The notes beneath the pieces are model-generated. The model saw only the letters and a program-made list of their open reading frames with translations, was not told the DNA's origin and did no database searches. 7,912 nucleotides of DNA from Desulfarculus sp. (lineage in GTDB: Bacteria; Desulfobacterota; Desulfarculia; Desulfarculales; Desulfarculaceae): the NCBI GenBank assembly GCA_020216625.1, contig JAIUYB010000081.1:1-7912 (forward strand), read 5' to 3'. The first letter of the stretch is position 1; every line of letters begins with the position of its first letter. Positions 1 to 7,829 of the stretch are shown piece by piece. The translations under genes were made by a program, and so were the position numbers.

Positions 1-1548
1 GAGGTTGGCGTTGGGGATGCCCACCCCGTTGTCGGAGATGCTCACCGCCACCTTGTCCGGCCCAGATTGGGCCACCGCGATGTTGATCTCCCCGCCTTCG
101 CTGACCGCGGCCAAGGAATTGTTGATGATGTTCAGGAAAACCTGCTGCAACTGGCCCCGGTCGCTCTCGATGGGCGGCACGTTGTCGTCCATGCGCACCG
201 TGATGTCGATGTTGCGGTGCTCGGCCTCCTTGCCCAGGAAGTCCAGCACCTCGCGCACTAGCTTGTCAAGCTGGATGACCTCGAAGCTCACGTCCAGGTG
301 GCGAGCGAAGCCCAACAGACGGTGGGTGATGGCGCTGACCCTTTTCACCGAAGCCAGGATGGAGTCGATGACGTTGAGGAACTTGTCCCGCTGGGGGTCG
401 TCGGTCCGGCTGGTGATGATGTCCTTGAGCAGGCCCGCCTTCTCGTTGATGATGGCGATGGGGTTGTTGATCTCGTGCGCCACTCCGGCCGCCAGCCGGC
501 CGATGGAGGCCAGCTTGCTGGTGTATTCGATCTCGTGCAAGACCGCCACTCGTTTCTGGTCGGCCTGGTAGAGCCGGGTGACCAGGCTGGTGGTGCCCTT
601 GAAGCTGACCACCAGGATGGCCAGCACACTGGCCAGGGCCAGAAACAACACGTTAAGCCGCAGGAAGCTCCACTTTTCCAAAAGGATGTCGGTTCGCTTG
701 ACCAGGGTCAGGACAAAGGGAGCCCCCTCCACCCGGGCGAAGCCCACCACCAGGGGCTGGCCGCCGTCGCCCGGAACCTGGACCACGTCGGTCTGGTGAT
801 AGACCGGCGTCAGCGGCAGGCGCATCTTCTCCAGCACCTGGCCGTAGAGACGGGAACTGGTTTGCAGCACCCCCTCGCGATTGACGATGAAGGCGTCGCT
901 GGAAGGCTGGATGTTCATGGCCGCCACGATGTCGTTGATGCGGGCGGTGTTGATGGTGGCGCGCAGCACGTAGAAACGGCCGTCGGGCAGCTCGTGCTTG
1001 ACCGCGATGACGAAGTGCGGCACCTGGCGGTGGCCCAGGAAAACCTCGCTGACATAGGCTCCCCTCAGCGCCACCTCCTTGTACCAGTCTTCTTCCTTGT
1101 AGACGTGGCCCTCCAGGGCGTAGGGCCCCACGTAGGCCCGCTGCACTCCCTGGGAGTCGATCAGGCCGATGTCGATGAACCCGCCGAAGGACTTCTTGAG
1201 GTTGAAGAATATCTGGCCCAGCTTGGCGGCGTCGCCCAACTCATCGAAGCTGTTTTCCAGCACGATGTAGGACAGGGCCGCCTGGCGCTCCTGCAGGAAG
1301 AACCCCAGTTGCAGTCGGGTGTTGCTGATCAGGCGGTGGACCTGGCCGACAATGTCGCCCAGTTGCAGGCGGTACTGCTGCTCGAACTGGTAGAAGGTAA
1401 TGGCCGTCATGAGCAGGAGCGGAACCACCGACACCGCCACCGCCGCGCCGAAGGTGCTCTTCCACAGGCGGCGGTAGTTGAGCCCCTGGGTGCCGGGGTC
1501 GCCCTGGCGGTCCCAGAAGGGCGGCTTGATCTTCTGCCACAGGCCCAT
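1..1548 (-). CDS. Membrane sensor histidine kinase with dCACHE-like periplasmic domain (C-terminus cut by window edge)
   Basis: The first 516 codons are visible; the frame is still open at the left edge, so the end of the ATPase domain lies outside. A cytoplasmic N-terminus of about 30 residues leads into TM1 (about 32-52). A periplasmic region of about 240 residues follows, with dCACHE-like segments (EEDWYKEV, then YVSEVFLGHRQVPHFVIAV), and TM2 is at about 297-316. No HAMP is evident: only about 30 residues separate TM2 from the HisKA dimerisation helix, whose H box AAGVAHEINNP carries the phospho-accepting His358. The ATPase part shows the N box (NIINN, Asn477) and G1 box (DNGVG, 506-510). 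It should autophosphorylate in response to an extracellular ligand, which is unknown. The start at 1548 is chosen because GGGAG lies 8 bases upstream; an in-frame ATG at 1563 has no good ribosome site. The gene follows the kinase-like/receiver gene by 21 bases, so that receiver is its likely partner (inference). Confidence 0.93.
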   Translation of the reverse strand, partial: MGLWQKIKPPFWDRQGDPGTQGLNYRRLWKSTFGAAVAVSVVPLLLMTAITFYQFEQQYRLQLGDIVGQVHRLISNTRLQLGFFLQERQAALSYIVLENSFDELGDAAKLGQIFFNLKKSFGGFIDIGLIDSQGVQRAYVGPYALEGHVYKEEDWYKEVALRGAYVSEVFLGHRQVPHFVIAVKHELPDGRFYVLRATINTARINDIVAAMNIQPSSDAFIVNREGVLQTSSRLYGQVLEKMRLPLTPVYHQTDVVQVPGDGGQPLVVGFARVEGAPFVLTLVKRTDILLEKWSFLRLNVLFLALASVLAILVVSFKGTTSLVTRLYQADQKRVAVLHEIEYTSKLASIGRLAAGVAHEINNPIAIINEKAGLLKDIITSRTDDPQRDKFLNVIDSILASVKRVSAITHRLLGFARHLDVSFEVIQLDKLVREVLDFLGKEAEHRNIDITVRMDDNVPPIESDRGQLQQVFLNIINNSLAAVSEGGEINIAVAQSGPDKVAVSISDNGVGIPNANL

Positions 1549-1556
1549 GACGGCCG

Positions 1557-1561
1557 CTCCC
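1557..1561 (-). promoter_or_regulatory. Ribosome binding site of the dCACHE histidine kinase
   Basis: GGGAG on the minus strand ends 8 bases before the ATG at 1548. It favours this start over the in-frame ATG at 1563, which would add only five residues (MGAAV) and overlaps this site. Confidence 0.6.
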
Positions 1562-1569
1562 ATCCGCGC

Positions 1570-2793
1570 CTAGGCGCGCCGGCCCTGGAGCTTCTCGTTG
1601 GCCGCGCGCATGGTCGCCGACAGTTCGTCTATGTCCACCGGCTTCTCCAGGTAGGCGAAGGCCCCCAGCTCCAGGCAGGTCTGGCGGTCCTTGGCCGAGC
1701 CGTGGCCGGTGAGGATGATCACCTCCACCGCCGGGTGGTCGCGCTTCAAGCGGCGCAGGACCTCGATGCCGTCGATGCCGGGCATCTTCAGGTCCAGCAC
1801 CACCACCTCCGGCTCGTCCTCGGCCACCAGGCTCAAGGCCTCCTGGCCGTCGTAAACCACCGCAGAGCCGATCTCGCGCATCAGCAGACGCTCGGAGAGC
1901 GTCTGCACGAACTCGCGCTCGTCGTCCACCAGCAGCACCTTGCTGGGCAGCTCGAAATCGGTCTTGAGATAGACATCGGCCTGATAATAGCCCGGCCCCA
2001 CCTCCACGGCCACCGACTTGACGCCATCGACGCCCATGACTAAACGCTTGAGATCATCCTCCAGGCGGCTGAGCATCATCACCTTCTTGTTGATGGCGAT
2101 GCGCGCCGCCCCGCCCCGCACCTCCACCGACAGGTCGCGGGGGTTATGGCCCTTGTCCAGAAGCGCCAGCTCCACCCGGGCGGCGGTGGCCAGGTCGGCG
2201 GCCGCGGCCAGGGAGTCGGGGGTGGTGCGCAGCTGCCGGCCGCGGGCGTGCTCCAGGATCAACTGGACCGCCTGCTCGGGGGGGGTCTTGTCCAGAGGGA
2301 TCAGGATGTCGTAGTGATCGCCGGACCAGGGGTCGCCCCGGCGCAGGTGCTCGGCCAGGAGGAAGGCCGGCTCGTCCTCCCGGCGCAGGCGGTTCAGGGC
2401 CTCCTTCTCGTCAACTTTCAGGGCCCCGGCGGCGGCCTTGGCCCGCCAGCGGGTTTCGGCGATGAGGCAGACCCGCAGCAGGTGGCCGACCCCAGCCGGA
2501 GCCAGCATGCCGGAAAGCCCCAGCAAGACCGCGTCATCCTCGCCCAGAAGCTTTGCCAGGCCCAGCTTGAGCCAGGCCAGACCGCGCTCCTTCTCGCGGG
2601 AGAAGTTATTGAACACCCCGGGTTTGTCACTCAGCGCCCGGCGCAGCTTGGCCTCGTTCATGGGGGCGTCGACCGCCACCCGCTTGATCAGGGCCGCGTC
2701 GTCCAGCATTTGGCAGCCCAGCTCGCGGGCCACCGCCGGCGCCACCTGGTCGGCGGCGCAGAAAGCCCCGCTGGTAATCGTCACCACCGGCAT
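1570..2793 (-). CDS. Cytidylate-kinase-like / BON-like / response-regulator receiver fusion protein
   Basis: This is a 407-residue soluble protein with three parts. Residues 1-185 match the overall pattern of the cytidylate-kinase-like family: an opening MPVVTITSG strand, a HLLRVCLIAE segment, and YDILIPLDKTPPEQAVQLIL in place of the family's usual YDLVINT...PEEAV. The phosphate-binding loop near residues 8-17 lacks the expected glycine-rich sequence, so catalysis is doubtful. Residues about 206-277 resemble a BON-type alpha/beta fold (weak call). Residues 284-407 are a complete receiver: acidic pocket Asp290/Asp291, phospho-acceptor Asp334 in VVLDLKMPG, Thr362 and Lys384 (LEKP). There is no DNA-binding output domain. 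The ATG at 2793 is chosen because GAGGAG sits 6 bases upstream; a 15-residue upstream extension in the same frame lacks such support. The SulP stop codon is two bases before the start, so the two are probably translationally coupled. The protein may relay kinase signals to the transporter or sense nucleotides; that role is inference. Confidence 0.9.
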   Translation of the reverse strand: MPVVTITSGAFCAADQVAPAVARELGCQMLDDAALIKRVAVDAPMNEAKLRRALSDKPGVFNNFSREKERGLAWLKLGLAKLLGEDDAVLLGLSGMLAPAGVGHLLRVCLIAETRWRAKAAAGALKVDEKEALNRLRREDEPAFLLAEHLRRGDPWSGDHYDILIPLDKTPPEQAVQLILEHARGRQLRTTPDSLAAAADLATAARVELALLDKGHNPRDLSVEVRGGAARIAINKKVMMLSRLEDDLKRLVMGVDGVKSVAVEVGPGYYQADVYLKTDFELPSKVLLVDDEREFVQTLSERLLMREIGSAVVYDGQEALSLVAEDEPEVVVLDLKMPGIDGIEVLRRLKRDHPAVEVIILTGHGSAKDRQTCLELGAFAYLEKPVDIDELSATMRAANEKLQGRRA

Positions 2794-2795
2794 GG

Positions 2796-4955
2796 TCAGC
2801 TCCTCTCCTGGTTCTCGCGGTAAGCCTCCAGCGGACACACGGTCAGTAGCGGGCAGTCCTTCTCGTCCGAGCCGCGATGGGCGTCGGCGTGGATGGCCGC
2901 CACCGCGCTGGAGACCAGCGGGTAGACATTCTCGGGTCCGATCTTGGCCAGCAAGTGGGTGCGCTGCATGGCCTCCAGCACGTTCTCCTTGACCCCGGAG
3001 AAGCTGATCTTGTACCCGGCGCTACGCACCCGGTCCACCAGCAGGGAAAGCGTCTCCTCGCCCGAGGCGTCCAGGTCGTTGATGCCGTTGGCCACGATCA
3101 AGATATGCCTCAACTGGGGCATGCTCTGGATCCGCTCGGCGATCTTGTCCTCCAAAAAGCTGGCGTTGGCGAAGAACAACGGGCCATCGAAACGCACCAC
3201 CGCGATGTGCTTGCACTGGCGCAGGCCGAAGTGCTCGGCGTCGCGCAGGGAGCAATCCGGGTGCAGGGCCAGGGCCGCCACCTTGGGCCGCATGCTCTTG
3301 TAGAGATAGACGCCCAGGGACAAAACTACCCCGATCATGATGCCCTTGTCCAGGTGGGGCGCGAAGGCCAGGGTGGCCAGGAAGCTGATCACCGAGATGG
3401 CGCCGTCGTACCACTGGGCCTTGAAGGCGTGGACAAAGCCGCTGACGTTGATCAGTCCCACCACCGCCATCATGATCACCGCCGCCAGCACCGCCTGGGG
3501 CAGGTTGTAGAGCAGCGGCGTGAAGAACAACAGCAGCACCACCACCATCAGGCTGGTGAAGACCGAGGACATGCCGCTGACCGCCCCGGCCTGGAGGTTG
3601 ACCGCCGAGCGCGAGAACGATCCGCTGGCCGGGTAGCTCTTGGCGAAGGAGCCCAGAATGTTGGCCACGCCCTGGCCGATCAGCTCCTGGTTGGGGTCCA
3701 GGCGCTGGCCGGTCTTGGCGGCCATGGCCTTGGCGATGCTGATGGCCTCCATGAAGCCCAAAAGCGAGATGATGGCCGCGTAGGGAAAGAGCTGGAGCAT
3801 GGCGCCCATCTCCAGCTTGGGGATGGAGAAGGAGGGCAGGCCCGGGGGCACCTCGCCCACCACCGCCCCGCCGCCCATCAGGGTCAGGGCGTTGGGCTTC
3901 AGGGCGCTGTTGCCCACCTTCAGCCGCCAGGTGCGGCCGTCGGTCAGGGCCCCGGCCGGGGTTTGACCCCGTTCGTAAAAGCTCAGCCCACCATCGGGTT
4001 CGGGAACGCCGTCCAGGAGGATGCCGCGCAGCTCGCGTCGGGCCTGGCGGGCCTTCTTTTTCTCCTCGTCCACCTGCATCAGGGTGGCGGCCTGATCGTG
4101 CTGGATCTGGAGCACCGCCAGGGAACGCTCGCCGCTGTCCTTGACCGCCTGGGCCTCGGCCTGGGTCAACCGCACCCGCGTCTCGGCCAGTTCGTCCACC
4201 CGCCGGTTGGCGGCGTTGAATCGCTCGACCAATTCCCTCACCCGCGGGGATTGGATGGCCGCGATGTCCACCTTGGCGTTGTGCTCGAACCCGGTGGCCC
4301 AGGCCACCAGGATGCTGGCCGCCACCGCCACCAGCACGTAGGGCAGGCGGGGGTTGAGCCGCTTCAGGCCGGCCATCACGGCGAAGGCGGCCACGCCCAT
4401 GACCAGCGATGGCCAGTGGGTGTAGTCCATCGCCGCCTGGATCACCCGCCAGATGGTCTCGTAGTGGTGCTCGGCGGTGTCCACGTAGACGCCGAACATC
4501 TTCTCGAGCTGGCTGGTGGCGATGATGATGGCCGCGGCGTTGGTGAACCCGCCCACCACCGGGTGGGAGAGGAAGTTCACCACCAGGCCCAGGCGCAAAA
4601 GCCCCAGGGCCAGTTGGAACAGGCCCACGATCAGGGCCAGCAGGATGGCGTAGGCCACGTAGGCCTCGCTGCCCTGGGTGGCCAGGGGCGCCAGGCTGGC
4701 GTTGGTCATCAGGGAGACCACCGCCACCGGGCCGGTGGCCAGCTGCATGCTGGAGCCGAACATGGCCGCCAGCATGGGGGGCAGGAAGGCCGCGTAGAGC
4801 CCGTAGTAGGCCGGCAGGCCCGCCAATTGGGCATAGGCCATGGATTGGGGAATCAACACCAGGGCCACGGTGAGCCCGGCCACGGCATCGGCCCGCAAGC
4901 GAGCCAGGTCGTAGCCCTTGAACCAGCCTAGGAAGGGTAGAATTCTGGTGATCAT
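2796..4955 (-). CDS. SulP/SLC26 family anion transporter with STAS domain and a large central insertion
   Basis: This is a 719-residue inner-membrane transporter. The SulP signature is clear near the N-terminus (AGLTVALVLIPQSMAYAQLAG, residues about 26-46, then ATGPVAVVSLMT, 73-84). The second membrane half has GFMEAISIAKAMA (400-412), NQELIGQGVANILGSF (422-437) and PASGSFSRSAVN (442-453), the substrate-site half-helix. A C-terminal STAS domain spans about 570-690, with INDLDASGEETL at 625-636; Ser631 is at the position often phosphorylated in STAS proteins. SulP proteins are usually near 550-600 residues. The excess here is an insertion at about 224-365 between TM7 and TM8, with a charged heptad-like helix (about 236-312) and a short glycine-rich stretch. 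The substrate cannot be assigned from sequence. The ATG at 4955 has AAGGA 3 bases upstream. The gene sits between an NtrC-type regulator and a receiver fusion, suggesting signal-controlled transport or a co-sensing role. The tail has two Cys-Pro pairs (701 and 707). Confidence 0.95.
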   Translation of the reverse strand: MITRILPFLGWFKGYDLARLRADAVAGLTVALVLIPQSMAYAQLAGLPAYYGLYAAFLPPMLAAMFGSSMQLATGPVAVVSLMTNASLAPLATQGSEAYVAYAILLALIVGLFQLALGLLRLGLVVNFLSHPVVGGFTNAAAIIIATSQLEKMFGVYVDTAEHHYETIWRVIQAAMDYTHWPSLVMGVAAFAVMAGLKRLNPRLPYVLVAVAASILVAWATGFEHNAKVDIAAIQSPRVRELVERFNAANRRVDELAETRVRLTQAEAQAVKDSGERSLAVLQIQHDQAATLMQVDEEKKKARQARRELRGILLDGVPEPDGGLSFYERGQTPAGALTDGRTWRLKVGNSALKPNALTLMGGGAVVGEVPPGLPSFSIPKLEMGAMLQLFPYAAIISLLGFMEAISIAKAMAAKTGQRLDPNQELIGQGVANILGSFAKSYPASGSFSRSAVNLQAGAVSGMSSVFTSLMVVVLLLFFTPLLYNLPQAVLAAVIMMAVVGLINVSGFVHAFKAQWYDGAISVISFLATLAFAPHLDKGIMIGVVLSLGVYLYKSMRPKVAALALHPDCSLRDAEHFGLRQCKHIAVVRFDGPLFFANASFLEDKIAERIQSMPQLRHILIVANGINDLDASGEETLSLLVDRVRSAGYKISFSGVKENVLEAMQRTHLLAKIGPENVYPLVSSAVAAIHADAHRGSDEKDCPLLTVCPLEAYRENQERS
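2800..2805 (-). promoter_or_regulatory. Ribosome binding site of the kinase-like/receiver gene, inside the SulP 3' end
   Basis: GAGGAG lies 6 bases before the ATG at 2793 and is formed by the last codons of the SulP gene, which ends TGA-CC-ATG. Ribosomes finishing SulP can restart directly, which keeps the two proteins in linked amounts. It also decides the start codon of the downstream gene. Confidence 0.7.
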
Positions 4956-4969
4956 GGTTCCTTTCCCGC

Positions 4970-4998
4970 GCGGCCCGGCTCAAAGTGGCCCGGGCCGC
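4970..4998 (-). repeat. GC-rich inverted repeat (hairpin) between regulator and SulP genes
   Basis: Read on the minus strand, GCGGCCCGG starts immediately after the regulator's TAG stop and is matched perfectly by CCGGGCCGC after an 11-base loop. It nearly fills the 43-base gap before the SulP start. No T-run follows, so it does not look like an ordinary intrinsic terminator. Partial attenuation, mRNA processing or 3'-end protection between the regulatory genes and the transporter genes are possible (inference). In such GC-rich DNA a 9-bp stem has some chance of being incidental. Confidence 0.55.
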
Positions 4999-6354
<1,356 letters not shown>

Positions 6355-6358
6355 GGCC

Positions 6359-7789
6359 TCACGCCTCCCCGCCGGCCAGGGGCAGGCGCAGGCGGAAGGT
6401 GCTGCCCCGCCCGGGAGCGCTTTCCACCTCGATCCGCCCGCCATGGCGCTCGACGATGCCGTAGACGATGGAAAGCCCCAGGCCGGTGCCGCGCCCCACC
6501 TCCTTGGTGGAGAAGAAGGGATCGAAGATCCGGGGCATGACCTCCGGGACGATGCCGCAGCCGGTGTCGCTCACCTCCAGCACCGCCAGGCCGTTTTCCA
6601 CACCCGCCGCCAGGCGCAACTCGCCTGGGCCGTCCATGGCCTGGAGCGCGTTCTGGATCAGGTTCAGCAGGGCCTGCACCAAGTGGTTCTTGTCCGCCGC
6701 CACCGCGATGGCCTCCGGCACCTCCAGGCGCACCGTAACCTCCTCGGGCAGCTCGCCCTTGAGCAGGCGCAAGGCCTCCTCCACCGCGCCTTTCAGGTTC
6801 TCGGGCCGAAGCTCGAACTCCCGTTGGCGGGCGAACTCCAGCAGCGAGCCCACGATGTCCCGGGCCTTGCTGACCTGGCCGTCGATGGCCGCCAGCAGCT
6901 CGCGATGATAGGGCGAGGCCTCGTCGGTCATCTCCTCCAGGAGGATCTGGCAGGAGGTGCTGATGTTGTTGAGCGGGTTGTTGAGTTCGTGGGCCACGCC
7001 GCTGGTCAGGGTGCCCAGGCTGGTCAGCTTCTCGTTCTGGATCATCTGCTCGCTGTGACGGCGGATCTCCACCACCATCCGGTTGAAGGCCCGGACCAGG
7101 GAGCCGATCTCGTCGCGGCTTTCGGGCCAGGGGATGGGCTGGAATTCGCCGGTGGCCACCACCTGGGTGGCCTTCTCGATGGTGTGCAGCGGGCGCACCA
7201 GGCGGAAGATCAAAAGCCACACCGCCCCGCCGGCCAGGACGGTCAGCCCGATGATGAAGGCCAGCAGCAGGGGGCGGTACTCCCGCAACATGGCCTGGAC
7301 CGCCGACCGCTCGTCGCCGGCCAACTGCTCGGCCAGGTCGATCATCCGCTTGCCCGCCTTGCGCAGCTCAGCCACCGCCGGGGCGTCCTCGGTCGCGGCC
7401 AGGCCGGCGGCGGTGGGCAGGCGGAGGTCGTGCACCACGCCGAAGGCGGCCCGGTATTGGTCCACCAACCCACCCAGCTCGGCCACCGCCTGGGCCCCCA
7501 AGCTGGCGCGCAGACGCCTGGCATTGGCCTCCAACAGGGGTGGCAACCGGTTGAGGTACTCCAGGGCTTGGATGAAGTCCTCCTCGTGGCGATAGAGGAA
7601 GTAGTTCTTCTCGTAGCGCCGGACCTCCAGCGCCGTGTTCAGCAACTCATCGGCCCGGCTGAGGAACAGCAGCCGCTCCTCGATCTGGGTCAGGTAGCGG
7701 TAGCTGAGCACCCAAAAAACGGCCATGGCCAGAAAAGCGGCGCCGAAGCCCAATAGCAATCGGATGCGAATCTTGTGCATTTGCGCCAA
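6359..7789 (-). CDS. Membrane sensor histidine kinase, helical periplasmic sensor, HAMP, HisKA, HATPase (NtrB-like partner)
   Basis: This is a complete 476-residue kinase. TM1 (about 10-29) and TM2 (about 174-195) enclose a periplasmic region of about 145 residues that looks entirely helical and carries RRYEKNYFLYR (57-67), a motif style seen in 4HB/HBM four-helix sensor domains. HAMP follows (about 196-248), then HisKA with SGVAHELNNP and phospho-accepting His267. The ATPase has all boxes: N box NLIQNALQA (Asn380), G1 DTGCGI (408-413), F box FDPFFSTK (422-429) and G2 GRGTGLGLS (432-440). It should phosphorylate Asp54 of the NtrC-type regulator encoded 4 bases downstream. The start appears to be TTG at 7789, because GAGGGAG ends 5 bases before it; the first in-frame ATG, at 7780, is 14 bases from that site and would remove three residues. 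It is the first gene of the operon. The ligand is unknown. Confidence 0.96.
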   Translation of the reverse strand: MAQMHKIRIRLLLGFGAAFLAMAVFWVLSYRYLTQIEERLLFLSRADELLNTALEVRRYEKNYFLYRHEEDFIQALEYLNRLPPLLEANARRLRASLGAQAVAELGGLVDQYRAAFGVVHDLRLPTAAGLAATEDAPAVAELRKAGKRMIDLAEQLAGDERSAVQAMLREYRPLLLAFIIGLTVLAGGAVWLLIFRLVRPLHTIEKATQVVATGEFQPIPWPESRDEIGSLVRAFNRMVVEIRRHSEQMIQNEKLTSLGTLTSGVAHELNNPLNNISTSCQILLEEMTDEASPYHRELLAAIDGQVSKARDIVGSLLEFARQREFELRPENLKGAVEEALRLLKGELPEEVTVRLEVPEAIAVAADKNHLVQALLNLIQNALQAMDGPGELRLAAGVENGLAVLEVSDTGCGIVPEVMPRIFDPFFSTKEVGRGTGLGLSIVYGIVERHGGRIEVESAPGRGSTFRLRLPLAGGEA

Positions 7790-7794
7790 CGGAA

Positions 7795-7801
7795 CTCCCT
7801 C
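7795..7801 (-). promoter_or_regulatory. Ribosome binding site supporting a TTG start
   Basis: GAGGGAG on the minus strand is separated by 5 bases from TTG at 7789. The ATG nine bases further in lies too far from it for usual spacing, so the non-ATG start is preferred. Confidence 0.6.
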
Positions 7802-7814
7802 GCTCGGTTGTGAT

Positions 7815-7829
7815 GAAAGTTACGTGCCA
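7815..7829 (-). promoter_or_regulatory. Candidate sigma-54 (-24/-12) promoter of the operon
   Basis: On the minus strand TGGCAC-GTAAC-TTTC matches the sigma-54 pattern TGGCAC-N5-TTGC with exact spacing and a single mismatch (T for G in the GC pair region at -13). A start about 12 bases on, near 7803, gives a short leader of about 14 bases that still contains the ribosome site. No convincing sigma-70 -35/-10 pair was seen in the 123 bases upstream of the first gene. The operon encodes its own sigma-54 activator, which makes autoregulation attractive. The mismatch in the -12 element keeps the confidence moderate. Confidence 0.5.

Noticed and set aside
1565..1578. 14-bp perfect palindrome CGCGCCTAGGCGCG over the stop codon of the receiver fusion gene
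   Set aside because: It has no loop and no T-run, lies in extremely GC-rich sequence and mostly in coding bases, so it is not convincing as a terminator or operator.
298..2043. Long plus-strand open frame of 581 codons
   Set aside because: It lies antisense to the dCACHE kinase and the receiver fusion, is rich in His/Gln/Gly/Asp repeats typical of reversed high-GC codons, and shows no family motif. The minus-strand genes have clear catalytic motifs.
2877..4931. Plus-strand open frame of 684 codons opposite the SulP gene
   Set aside because: It mirrors the SulP coding frame, has low-complexity His/Gly/Gln-rich content and no recognisable domain. The SulP signatures and STAS domain on the other strand explain this DNA.
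3022..4983. Minus-strand open frame of 653 codons overlapping SulP in another frame
   Set aside because: It is dominated by Gly/Arg/Pro/His low complexity, overlaps a clear SulP protein for its whole length, and is a frame-shifted shadow.
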